Part shown: piece after piece, positions 13,681-25,583 of the stretch
Numbering within the stretch: the first letter of the stretch is position 1
Layout of the letters: every line of letters starts with the position of its first letter
DNA from: Maylandia zebra
Taxonomy: Eukaryota > Chordata > Actinopteri > Cichliformes > Cichlidae
Length of the DNA stretch: 64,000 bases
Assembly (NCBI RefSeq): GCF_041146795.1
Contig: NC_135176.1
Span: 12,151,286 to 12,215,285, forward strand
Reading direction: 5' to 3'
Notes under the pieces: generated by a model
Seen by the model: only the letters and a program-made list of their open reading frames with translations
Told to the model about the DNA's origin: nothing
Databases searched by the model: none
Program-made: the position numbers and the translations under genes

Positions 13681-13924
13681 GCATTGAGAAACTCTATGGA
13701 GCCAAGGAATAAGCAGTGAGCCTTATTAGTGTCTTTCTCAATTTGGTACTCTGATTAAATGGCTCCCTTTGTTGCCGTGTAACACTTACACACAGCACTG
13801 AAAAATACAAAAGCGGATCCAGCACCTCAAATTCAGGTTTCCTCCTCTTATTTTACAAAATAAATCATTATTTGCTGATGTCAAAGACAAAAAAACAAAA
13901 CACGATTAGGTCCTTGTTTTCATT

Positions 13925-16094
13925 ATTTTATTATTTATTGGAATGCTTTACCTCAATAACATAACAATAAGCCAGAACAGTGCAAATACTGTGTCACAGC
14001 AAACACAGAGTCCAGCTTACAAACGTCATTCTTCCCCAACATTGTCATTTCATGACACTCACACAATCCGGTACCGGACACGCTGTACACACCCGCCCTC
14101 ATGAACGCTTAAGGCACGCACACGTACACCATTTATATTCAACACGTCACACAAATGTGCAGAGCTTAAGACAGCAGTAACATTTGACATCTCGATGCTC
14201 GACAGCAGACTCTGTCGCAAACAGTGTAGAACAGGCGGCTGCAGCAAGCTCACAGACAAAAGGTTTTCTTTACATGGCCTGTGATGCTTTATAGTAGTTA
14301 GCATGATTATAGTACGTTCAGCTTAACCATGTGGCTAGACTCCCCCCACTTCAATAACTACACCATGTACGTCAGGATGGCGGGGTCGGGCGAGGTTCAA
14401 CCACAAACACGACGGGCCACAAGTAAAGAGGCAAGAAGTGAGGAGGAGAGATTACTGTACATCTAGGTGTTAAGCAGGGAGAGGGAGAGAGAGCTGGTCT
14501 GAGAATGAACATTTGGATAATGCAGTATGTAGCACATCAATCAGCCTAACTCAGGAATTATTCATGATCAGAAATACTTTAAAAAGAAAAAAAAAAGAAA
14601 AAAGAAAAGCAGGACAGCCACTGATTTTCTCCAATCTTCTTACTTTGCTTTATAAGACAAACAAAATCAAGCATACTGTTGCAAAAAAGCAGCACATTTT
14701 ATGCATATAACCTATTTTAAAAACATTCAAATAATCTAATTAATGACGCTATTCCACAATGTAAACACTACTGCTAGCTCGGACAGAAGCTTCGTACTTT
14801 AGCAGAGAGGCTGGAGGTATTTTGGAAGACCTAAAGATTACCAGAGAAGTGGATTGAGCAGCATAAATCTCACTAATAAATATGCAGCAATGTGTGACAT
14901 TCACTGACTGAGTAATATAACACAGAAGCCTTTTTACATTTAAGCTGAGGCTCAGTTTCAAACAAGCATGAAGCGAACAGCAAGATGTGGCTCGAACTGA
15001 ACATTTGCGCAACACAGGAACCAGAATAATTTTAATCTGCGCGCGCGCGTGTGTGTGTGTGTGTGTGTAGCAGTGAATTATGCAGTGATACATTTCATAG
15101 TGATTAACAGTTTCAAACAATAGTTACACATCAAGTTCAAAAGTGAACATTAAATAAACTAAGTGCTCTCGCTTCGCAGAGCAGTTGTTTACGTACACAA
15201 AGACATAATTAGTGAACTGAAAAAACTATTAGAGTGATTTAATATGCTCTATGCATTGCAGTGTTACACATTAAGCAAAATAGAGTTAGTTCTTTTAGAT
15301 ACTGCTCACTGGTAAACAGCGTGCATCTCAGCGCTATCTTCTCTGCAGCAGTTGCTTTTCATCTCGTGGACTGTTGAGGGGTAACTTGATTGATTCTTTA
15401 TGATTTTTGGGAGATTGAATGACACTGAAGAGATTTAAGTGTAGCAGAAATATCTCTTTATTCTTAAAACTGACTAATGAAAGTTTATTTGTACCTTCAA
15501 AGGAAGGATTTGGACCCCCTCTGTGTTGGAAACCACTGCTCTTTGGTGTACTGGCCACACTCATAACATTGTCCAGTGTTGACTAAGGTTCTGCCATCTA
15601 AGCGCACAATGAGCAGGGACATGTGTTTGACAGAGATACTTGGCAAGGAATTGTTTTATGGATATTAAAACATGAAGAAATAAATTAGATGGTGCTTTGT
15701 GTTCCTGCAGTACAGGTGAGGGACAAAACACTCGTTTTATCCACGTGCCGAGATTAATTTGTGTGCACGTGCCACTGCAGTCCCTCGTGATCTCATTAAA
15801 TCTAGTCTAAAATTAAGAGTTGCACGAACTTGGTGAATCCGTTTCACATTACTACTGCAATCACAGTGTCTACGTCGGTAATGAGGTCTCTCTCCCGCGT
15901 CGCCGCCTCTCCCACACCCAACCCTCTGTTCAAGAATGTGATCCCACACCCCACGTGGGCCCACTCACATCAGGTTTCTTCATCCCCCTGAGCGTGAGCC
16001 CTTCCTCCTTCAGGTACCAGGGGCATGTCTCAGCCACTGCAGCAGCAGGAGATGAGACATGCCTCTGGAGAAGTGTGCTTCGTGGCCGTAGCCC
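13925..16094 (-). other. pafah1b2: Probable pafah1b2 3' UTR
   Basis: After the pafah1b2 stop codon the minus strand continues for about 2.1 kb of mostly single-copy-looking sequence with no other gene. It reaches clustered AATAAA-type signals on the minus strand near 13925-13945. It includes a (GC)n(GT)n microsatellite at 15039-15068. A shorter 3' UTR is equally possible. Confidence 0.35.
15039..15068. repeat. (GC)n(GT)n microsatellite
   Basis: A GC alternation runs directly into a GT alternation on the + strand, with potential for left-handed DNA. It lies inside the inferred 3' UTR of pafah1b2. Confidence 0.9.
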
Positions 16095-19000
16095 TCAAAC
16101 CAGCGATGCTCGTCTCTCCTCTGGCGTCTCCTCAAGAATCTGCAGCAGCAGGTCACTGAGGGGCTTGGCCACAGAGTCGTAACCTGCTGAAGTAAGGTGA
16201 AGGAAGTCAAACATGTCCTGAGTGCTGATGGTTCCATCGGAGTGGACGAACTCCCTGCTCACATCCAAGAGCTGAGCCTGGCTCAGCCGTGGCAGCCAGG
16301 AGCGCAGGTGAGCGTTAACAGCAGCGTTCTTCTCCCTGAGTGGGTTGGGCCGTTCCCCTCGAGGCAACAAACCCTGAGGACCACAGAAACAGAGCTGACT
16401 TATTTACTGAAATTATTATATTAAAGGAGACATATTGTGCTAATTTCAAGTGCCATATTTTTATTCTTGGACTCTACTAGACAAGCTCTGAATGATTCAC
16501 TGTTCAAAACACTCCTTAGGCACCTCTGAAGAAGCTGTTTTAGCTTCCTCCACTCTTTTTAAGCCAAATATCTCCTGATGGATGCCTCTGAAACAAGATT
16601 TGAATAGCAGATGGTAGGAGTTCTGTGCTCAGCCAGAGTTATAACCATGATCCTACTGACTATACCGATCCAACATGAGAAAAAACTGAGCTCTGAGCTC
16701 ACAGTGATGACTTGTACATAAGTAAAAGACGTGTACTTTATTAGCTACACATGTTCAACCAATCTGTATGCAGACGAGTTTCTAATAACTAATATCAAAC
16801 TGTGTGCCCACAATTAAAGCAAACTAACTTTCCTCTGTCTGTTGGTTATATTGTGGCATCAACTCCTCAGTCATGTTATTTAAGGCACCTGAAATTGTAT
16901 TCAAGTTGTGTGCATATCACCACGTTAAAGAGCCTTTATGTTAATGCTCAGGAACAAATGTCAATATAATTGAAAGTTCTAGCTCAAAATATGAGTTTAA
17001 GACAAACAAGCAAGACAAGATGCAACATATGACTAAACTTACCAGGACAACTATCTTTGCCTTGGGGAGGCGAGTAGTGAGCAGTTCTGCAATGGCAAGA
17101 ATTCCTCCTGCAACCTGCTCTGCTGTGTGCTCATAATTGTTGGTTCCTACCCACAACACCACCACCTGGACAAGAGGACAGACAATTTATTCACTTCCGC
17201 TAAACACGTCCAACCCTGCAGAATTTATATCAAAGCGAATGACATAACATATGAGATACAACACAATTAAGCGACATTTTGGGGTTTTTTTAGAGCAATT
17301 AAGCCAAATGGATGAATATCAAGTTTAACAAAGAAGTTAAAGAGCATTGACTTCTGCCGAGGTCAATGCTGAAACTTGCACTTATGAAGAAAGAGCTCAA
17401 GATCTACATGAAAGTCACAAAACTCGGAGGTCAGAGTGTGTGAAATGTGAAACTGTGGACATCAGTGTGGACGCATTATACTGTCCTCATCTGCCTTTCT
17501 GTTAGCGGGCTCGTCTCACCTTGGGGCGAATGTTCTCCAGCTCTCCATTCTGCAGCCTCCACAGTACGTTACAGGTGGTGTCCCCTCCAATGCCAAAGTT
17601 GAGCGCGTGAAGAGGGGAGAACAACTCCCTCCACACCTTTGGACAGAAAACCATGAATATGCATTTGAGTCAGGTCGATTATGATAACTAGTGCGTCATC
17701 AAGAAAAATCAACAGTGAGCAAAGATAAACGTATGGCTTTTATTTGCTGTCTTTATTGTGCAATTCAAAACACATGAATCACATCCAGATGTGTCCTGTT
17801 TAATTTAAAAATGTTTTCTAAGACTTTACTCTGACCTCATACTGATGCATTAGTTGTACCATGGAATCCCCCACAAAGAGCACGTCTGGCTCAGCATCCT
17901 TGCACTCCTGTACAAACCTTGAATGCTGTAAAAACCCAAGAGAGCTGGTGATATAGTGCATGACAGACCCGACAAATACAAGAACATCTTTAATTTATTA
18001 AAAATAAACCCCTCTCTGCTTGATTCTGAGAACTTGCCCCCTGATGTAAAACTCTGCGTTTTGACTCTCTAAATCTGAGCGGTATGATGACAGTCGTGAG
18101 CCATCAGAGTCAGATAAAAAACCTCAAGCTTGTTATAGGCGAGATGCGTCTGGTGCCCTATCTGACAGAGAGCTCCGAGTAAAACAGACTGTCTCAATGA
18201 CTGCCCTATTAGCTTTGGGAGGATTAACTTTGTGCAGACTTTCTAGAAAGATCCACTAAACAAGCCAAACAAAGTGATGCACTGGAACAAACAAAGTCTT
18301 CTTAGTGACTAAAAAATTTTGAGCACATGGTTGATATTTATTTAGTGGCCTTTTCTTTGAGTCAGATCATGAGCTTATAACTACTATAATAAATGTTATC
18401 AACATTGTCATCCATTCTTATTCAGACACTAATATTATTAAGAAGATCAAAACATCAACTGACAATGGCTACATTTCACTGTGTGTTATCCTTGTATAAC
18501 TATGCATGTGACAAATAAAGAACCTTGAACAACACAACTGGCTTCACGGGATTGCAGCACAGTCATAAACATCTGTGTTTAAGAATTAGAAATAAAAACA
18601 TAATCTCAGACTAAGGTCACCAAATCGAAGCGATGTCTTATAGTGGCGCATCGATTAACATGAGAAATGTATATTATACTAAGCTTTAGTTTAATTTGCA
18701 AGAGTTCTCAGCAATAAAAGTCTCACATCGTAAGCGCTCCAAGCGTCACACAGAAACTCCTGATGGGGACAGCGTGCAAAATTTAGAAGACTCCTACTTA
18801 TCAAAGCCACACATAGGTGCAGATCCAAAGTGCCATCCCATCTGAGCTGAATTATACAACTGGTTTTATTTATTTATTTATTTACTTTATTTATTTAAAC
18901 ACTGACTTAATACTAACAATTACCATGGAAACACATAAGGGAACTATCTTTGATAAATAATGCACATCATTCAGACCGCCTTCATACATCAGAAGGATAT

Positions 19001-19174
19001 GAGGTATTAATGATAATACAGAGTAAATGTTTACAACACTCTAACAATAGAGATTCCCTAATTTCCTTCGGGATTAATAAAGTATTCTGATACCTGTGAC
19101 AGCCACCGTCCATCTCCTTGAACATCTTCTACTGGCTGAGGGACTGCTGCTGGGTTCACGTCATCCCCACTCAT
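16095..19174 (-). CDS. pafah1b2: PAF acetylhydrolase 1b catalytic subunit alpha-2
   Basis: Five coding exons on the minus strand, all phase 0: 19174-19094, 17925-17836, 17636-17520, 17165-17043 and 16373-16095. They give 229 residues, exactly the mammalian PAFAH1B2 length. The SGNH-hydrolase fold is clear. The catalytic serine is in VGDSMVQLM (Ser48), the oxyanion region is FGIGGDTT and WVGTNN, and the Asp193/His196 pair is in MFDFLHLT. The enzyme removes the acetyl group from platelet-activating factor as an alpha dimer bound to LIS1 (PAFAH1B1) in the cytosol. The C-terminus, LEETPEERRASLV, matches alpha-2 rather than alpha-1, as does synteny with tagln. The ATG follows an acceptor by one base, so at least one 5' UTR exon lies further upstream, probably in the CpG-rich DNA past 19200. 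Confidence 0.95.
18480..18540 (+). repeat. Possible LINE 3' tail in pafah1b2 intron 1
   Basis: The string CCTTGTATAACTATGCATGT followed by GACAAATAAAGAACCTTGAA resembles the 3' ends of CR1/L2/Rex-group LINEs in fish. Only the tail is recognisable. A TTTA-rich low-complexity tract follows at about 18862-18905. Confidence 0.35.
19048..19090 (+). repeat. LINE-tail-like segment next to pafah1b2 splice donor
   Basis: AATTTCCTTCGGGATTAATA followed by AAGTATTCTGA matches the common teleost LINE/SINE tail. It ends about three bases from the donor of the first coding exon of pafah1b2 (exon edge 19094), so the first intronic bases of that gene appear to be repeat-derived. Confidence 0.35.
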
Positions 19175-19199
19175 CCTGAAAGAAATCCTAGCGCTTATT

Positions 19200-20240
19200 T
19201 ACACATGCAATAAACATGGTGCGACCTACAGGAGGGGGAAGGACGTCATGCTGATGCCGGGCACAGAGGAAAGCATCTGCACCACCTAGCAGAGAGCAGC
19301 GGGGTGATGCAGCGGCTTAGCGTTTCGGGAGCAGACAGACTGGCCTAATGCGGATTGCAGGCCACTCTCGCTCTCAGTGCGGGTGTTTAGAGATCACAGA
19401 GCAGATCGCATTAACTCCGCTAGGCTACTGTTTATCAGACGTTAGCTTGTTAGCTGCTTGCTAATGACTGGAGACTGTTGTGGCTGCATCTCTGATACAC
19501 GTCTGTCGTGCTCGTCGTTAATTTAAAAAATAAACAAATAAAAATATTTTTAAAAAATTAAATTACTTATTTATTTACAAGACAAACTACCTGGCAGGGT
19601 GTCACTTGTCGGCTCTCCTGGGTGACCCTTAACTTTTTATTCCCCGGCCTCGCTGCACCGCTGTCAGGGAGTCGACGCGTATGATGCTCGCTAGCAAGTG
19701 TTAGCAGCCTCGAGCTAGATGAGACAACAAAAGGTGTGTCAGAGGGAAAGCACAGAGATCGTTCCAGTGGCAAGAGTGCCCGCTCGACACCACCAGCCGA
19801 AACACCGATGGAAGGAAGAGTGGATTCTTCCGAGTTCAAAGTCTTATCAGTGCTATCGTGCACCTGACCTAAACCCGGGCACAGCTACCTTCTGTAAGCT
19901 GCGGAGGTCGCTGACACCAAAACACAGCACCGAGGGGAGGTTTTTCCTCAGGAGAAACCGCAGGGCAAAAACACACCACCGCAACAGCTGATCCCGCGAG
20001 GAATCATGGGTAGGTGGTCGCGTGTTTGAACAACTTCGCATTTTTCTGACAATGAAATTATATCAAATTTTTTGATGATGATAGTTAGTGTAAGACCAGA
20101 CATGAAGACATGCTCCTATGTCTGAGTATGTCGTGCAGTTTAGTTTTCGGAGTGCGACGGTGATCTCTCGTTGATGCCAGCCCGGCGTCAGCTGACCGCA
20201 TTGCATCACGGTCGTTAGAGCAAATGCTGCATTCTAGTAC
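19200..20240 (-). promoter_or_regulatory. pafah1b2: CpG-rich 5' region and probable promoter of pafah1b2
   Basis: Relative to its surroundings this stretch is richer in G+C and in CpG, for example around 19660-19690, 19910-19990 and 20150-20215. It lies directly upstream of the first coding exon, on the minus strand, as expected for the promoter and 5' UTR exon of a housekeeping enzyme. No TATA box stands out. The open frames on either strand here (such as 19567-19863 and 19719-19991) look like chance products of GC-rich DNA. Confidence 0.4.
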
Positions 20241-20715
20241 TGTGGAAAACACAGGAAATAAAACATTCCTGCTCTCTGGCCGTAGGTCTACATTTGGCGG
20301 AAATATGCTTTACATCAGTAATGTCAAACCACCACTAGCCCACCAGTGGCCACCACCACATACACCCCGCTTTGATCTTAAGTGGAACAAACAGTGAAAT
20401 CCCCCCTTTCTGTCAGAGTAAGTAACTTTACCAACACTCTGAGTACCTAAAGTATCTTAATATATCAAAAAGAAGTGCAATTTCAATAGTATGTTGCAGT
20501 TTTTCTAGATGATAGAGAAATCCTTCTGTAGTAAATAAACAAACAAACAAAAAACCCCAGAAATTTCTATATTAGCTAATGAAAAAACAAGAACTATAAT
20601 AAAAAACAGTTAATCTTTATCTACCTTTCACATTTTCCAGAAAAACAAAAGGAAGAATAAAAAAAAAAAGACAAGATTAAGACTGTGCAAAAGAGAATTC
20701 TACCACAAATGAGTA

Positions 20716-21975
20716 GGGGAGACCGGGGATAGTTGCAACATGGGTCAGTTGTAACACTTTCAATTTCTCCAATCAGGGCTAAGTTTCAAATGATGTGACT
20801 CATCCTGTGCATGCCCAACTCAGTTCTGCTATCACATGTGGAAAATCAGCACATTTTGTCAAACACAGACAATTTAACGCGAAAAAAAGTAATTTGTATG
20901 CCAAAAAGTACGTTTTTCCCATTTATTTCAACTTCTAATAGCATTATCTGCTTTGCAGCGAAACTCATCAAACTTAAATTATATTATTTGTATGTCTATG
21001 GGGATATATTCTGTGTAGGTCTTTAGTGCTAATGTTTTAGCCGTTGGCTGTAATGTTAGCTAGTTCATGGCTATAGGAGTCTGGGTCAGTTGTAACAGCA
21101 ACAGTCTGGGTCAGTTGTAACAATAACGCAGATGTTAAAACTTACCACACTATTACTTTAACTTATATTAAACAAGTTGGGGCAACGACATCAGCAGAGA
21201 GAGGTTCACTGGTCGCATTTGTATATGCGGTTAATGCCATTGGCAACACAATTCCTCCACTGTTTGTGTTCCCACACATACATTATGCAGACCTCTGTGT
21301 CAGAGATGGACCAGTAGGAAGTACTGGTAGTGGAAATGGGTGCAAGAAACAGATTTCCTCATCTTTCTGAAGCACTTTGAAAACCACACCAAGGTAAGCC
21401 ATGATAAAAAGTAATGGAATTGCGATGCTGGTGAACAACTACATTTTTTCAGCTTCATTGTTATGTTCAAAATTGGTGCAAGAGTTGTAGGTTATAATGC
21501 CCACTGAGCCAATGAGGCCAAACTCTAGGAAGACCAACCAAAATTAATGAAATATTCAGTTGCAGAAAATTCCATAATTTGTCTTTTTTGGGGGGTTGGA
21601 ATATGTTCAAAAGCTAGATTTCGGCATTCTGTCACACACACACAGAGCTACATAAATGGCTCTAAGTGCATTCATGTGTTGAATAAACAAAGATTACATG
21701 TTAATGTTTTGTTAGTACCCTTATTTCATTGTGTTACATTTCACCCCAGGATATGTTACAACTAACCCAGACTATGGGGTTAATTGTAACATTTCACTCT
21801 TTGTGTTTGAGACCATACCATGCAATGGGTAATTGTGCTGCAGAGAAAATAGCTGCACTATTTAATAGCAGAGACATGTAAATACTTTGCATTACATTTT
21901 GAATCCACTACCTTAACAGAGCTCCAATTTACAGACAGAAATGTCAAAAATGTTACAACTATCCCCGGTCTCCCC
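20716..21975. mobile_element. 1.26-kb DNA transposon with TA target duplication
   Basis: The ends are inverted repeats of about 26 bp with one mismatch, beginning GGGGAGACCGGGGATAGTTG. Both are flanked by TA (20714-20715 and 21976-21977), as for Tc1/mariner-type insertion. Inside, TGGGTCAGTTGTAACA-like phrases recur near 20740, 21085 and 21108, so subterminal repeats are present. No transposase frame is seen; the longest open stretches are about 70 codons with no similarity I can recognise. It is therefore a non-autonomous or decayed copy. Confidence 0.75.
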
Positions 21976-23990
21976 TACAAAACATTTTAATAAATGTCAT
22001 TAATGAATCTAAGAAACAGCTGCAAGAAGGTTTGATACAGAAATATCTCTGTAATCCTATGTTCTGACAGGTGTGTTCACCTGTCACTAAAAAGGAGAGC
22101 TGTACAGTTGTTTAGGAGTGATTTCCTGAAGTGTTCAGCGAGGCTGAATGAGTCTGAGGAAGAATGGGCTCTGCAGTCTCTTTAGTGTGTGGCTAATGGA
22201 GCGGGAGCAATGGCTGTGAATGATGATCAGTTTGTTCAGTGACTTCCTGTCCCTCACTGACTCCAACACTTCCAGTTTCCGACTAAACAAACTGAGCCTC
22301 AGCCATTGTTAATGCAGATTTTCTTTTTTTCAGTGTAAGCATTCTTCATGACTCTTGAAGAACCTGTGGCTTTTTCAGTAACAGAAATCAGCTTTATAAT
22401 AGCCTTTCTTTGTTCCTGGGAAACTTCGAGGTTGCTTTTGTTTGGCTCACTTTTACATTTTACAAACTGGCAGATAAGACATGCTAAAAAAATATCCTGG
22501 GACATTTATTTAAACACAAATTGTCTTTACTTTGATTTCACATATGGCATGATTCACCATCACTAAAACCTCTTTAAATTCTTTTAGTTCTTCCTTTATT
22601 TTCTCCTGTTTGTATTATGTTTCTATAATGCCTTTTCCCTCTTAATCCTTACATTGCCCAGCCAAGTCCCCAGTGGTGTTTGTTAACCAACTGAAACAGT
22701 CCACCGCTTTTCTGCGTGTGTAGACGTGCCCTGAAAGCTCAATGAAAGGTTTGAAAGAAGTGTCGCTACTCTTAGGGAAAAATAACTCATACCAAAATGA
22801 ACCACCAGATGGAGCCCCTACACATCTCTGCTTAAGTTTTCAGTAGATCAAACCAAGCCACCCATACCAGCTAAAATACCCCGCACAGTACAACTGAGCC
22901 ATACCAGATCTCCAGGATTCATGTTTTCCATTTCATTTATCACTCATATTGTCAGATGCTATTTTTTTATACAATACGTTTACCTCCTAAAACATACCTG
23001 GAAGACCTCTGAAAGTAAATAAACCATTATGAATTTCCCTCAATGTCAGAACTTTTAAATTTATTGTTTTGTCATTTTTTAAATCGAGAATAACTAAACA
23101 TCAATTAAACTCAAATTAACAGTGCCTATCATCGGATTAGCTTTGTAAGTATTTGTTTGTTTGTGAAGACAAATCCTGAAGGATATCAAATTTATCAGTA
23201 AATAGATAAAGCCTCAAAATGAGATTTTTACAAACACTGGCATCCTCTTTATAGATTTACTGGTATCCCAGACCACAATTTGTAAAGCTATAGTGAATAT
23301 CTTACTTAGATTTGGTGTGTAGACCACAGGTCCACTACGGAGGAAGACAGACTCAGTTGTAATGACATTAGTTGCCTGGTCAGACCTAATTGGAGAGCTT
23401 CTGATTCTGCTGTACATTGTATTAAATTATAAAGGTATATACTCATCTAAGCCTGCATCAGCATAACTACATTTTTAAGACAAGCGTATGACATAGACTG
23501 TATGTAAAAGCTGGATGTAGCTACTGTTTATGTTGTCTAGAGAAGTTGGGAAAGTATGATGATAGCCTGTGTAATATAATATCTCTCAGTATTCATTTTG
23601 ACAGCAAATCTTGGTATTATGGTGTAAAAATGTAAATGTGTCTATCTAACCATAATTGCACAGAGAGGTAACTTCTGATTGCACCACTTCCAAACTTGTA
23701 ACCATTTTCTTTGGATTTCAGTTAGTTCAGATTGGACCCTGCCTCTTGTCCTATAATAGCTGGGATATTGTAGGACAAGAGCCCCTCCACGCAAAGTGCT
23801 GTAATGCTGGTAACTCTTCCTTTGCAACTCTGGGTGCTCGGATTAATTTTCAGATAGTTTTTGACTGACTGGAGGAAGCAGTTTGCCTTCAGGGCGTTTT
23901 TTGTTGTCTTATTTACTGTTTTCTATAGCGAGTTGGTAAGTTTTAGGTGTCTGACGCATTTAGCTGTGTAAATAACTGAATGTGCTCTTT
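21976..23990. other. Intergenic, nothing recognised
   Basis: AT-rich sequence between two transposons. I find no exon, RNA gene or repeat family that can be supported. Confidence 0.4.
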
Positions 23991-25351
23991 GGCTACGTTC
24001 ACACTGTAGGTGTTAATGCTCAATTCCGATTTTTTGATCAAATCCGATTTTTGTGTCTGCTTGTTCACACTACAAATAAAATGCGACAGCAAACGCTCTC
24101 TAGTGTGAACGCTCAAAGCGGCCCGCATGCGCAAAAGAAGACGTCACACACAACGCGCTCTGTACACCCAGAGCAAACCATATTGTTTGACTGATGGGCC
24201 TTAATATAAAGACTTCGGACTTTAGAATTAAACTAATCAGATTATACAGTACATAAAATATACGTGAAAGTAAAATGTTCACGTTTCCCCAACGTTGTCT
24301 TCCCAACAGTTTCACTAACATCTACACTTATTGGCCAGGAAGCGTTCGCGATGTCTTCTCCAGAACTGATAATTGGCGTCTGTCTTGTGTCAGTGACGTA
24401 AAAGACGGATTTAATGCGACATGACCGTTCAAACAGCAGTCGCTTTCTAAAACATCGGATATGTATCGGAATCAGTACCACATACGAAAGGCTACGTTCA
24501 CACTGCAGGTCTTAATGCTCAATTCCGATTTTTTGATCAAATCCGATTTTTTTGTCTGCTCGTTCACACTACAAATAAAATGCGACAGCAAACGCTCTCT
24601 AGTGTGAACGCTCAAAGCGGCCCGCATGCGCAAAAGATGTCACACACAACGCGCTCTGTTTAGACCCAGAGCAACAGTATTGTTTGACTGATGGCCCTTA
24701 ATATAAAGACTTCGGTCTTCACGTTTCCCAATTTTTGCTTTAAGTTATTTTGTTATTTACATAATAATGTAAATAACCTAATAATGATCCTTATTGCCGT
24801 TTAAGAGAGGAGCGGTGCTTCAAAGGATAGCTGTAGATTTCTGTCAGAATCTGCAGATTATGCAGTACAAATAAAATCTTTACGTTGTCTTCCCAACAGT
24901 TTCACTGACATCTACACTGGATGGCCAGGAAGCGTTCGCGATGTCTTCTCGGGCGCTTCTCTGGCGCTGATAATTGGCTTCAGTCTTGTGTCGGTGACGT
25001 AAAAGGCGGATTTAATGCGACTTGACCGTTCAAACAGCAGTCGCTTTCTAAAACATCGGATATGTATCGGATTCAGTACCACATACGAAAGTGACCCAGA
25101 TCGGATTTGAAAATATCGGATTTGCGCCGTTCACACTGTCATAGCATGATCGGATATGGGTCGCATAGGGTCCAAAAAATCGGATTTGATGCGCTTTCGC
25201 CTGCAGTGTGAACGTAGCCAAAGTGACCCAGATCGGATTTGAAAATATCGATTTTGTGCCGTTCACACTGTCATACCATGATCGGATATGGGTCGCATAG
25301 GGTCCAAAAAATCGGATTTGATGCGCTTTCGCCTGCAGTGTGAACGTAGCC
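23991..25351. mobile_element. Outer copy of a self-nested MITE
   Basis: The outer element starts GGCTACGTTCACACTGTAGG at 23991 and ends with the inverse CCTGCAGTGTGAACGTAGCC at 25351. Its own sequence, with the inner copy removed, is about 631 bp. Flanks read TTT on the left and TTA on the right, consistent with a worn 3-bp target duplication. The interior has CCGATTTTTTGATCAAATCC close to the left end and matching TCGGATTT motifs near the right end. There is no coding frame. A 3-bp duplication suggests PIF/Harbinger, but this is inference. Confidence 0.75.
24490..25219. mobile_element. Inner MITE copy inserted in the outer one
   Basis: A second 730-bp copy of the same family, with ends GGCTACGTTCACACTGCAGG and its inverse, sits inside the outer element. 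The intact site is seen within the inner copy itself (ACATACGAAAGTGACCC near 25081). In the outer element this site is split, with AAA repeated on both sides of the insertion, which gives a clean 3-bp target duplication. Left and right arms of the two copies are closely similar. Confidence 0.8.
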
Positions 25352-25583
25352 TTAGAAAGTAGGAGTAAGAAGAAGGTAGGGTTGAAATGTGTCACGTTTC
25401 GACTCAGCGGTTGTGAGATTACATGGGCATGTGTTATGCAATAGGCAAAACTCCGCCTACAGGTGCACTGAGGTTTTCACTGTCCAAAAAGACGGCTTTG
25501 TCCTTTTGGCAGCGATAGTCGCGATCCGGACTCTAATAAACTTTCATGAAGGGATTTATACAGAAGAATTAATCAGGCGGAGT

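Noticed and set aside
19567-19991. Overlapping 90-98-codon frames near 19.6-20.0 kb
   Set aside because: They lie in GC-rich probable promoter DNA, with frames on both strands and no similarity.
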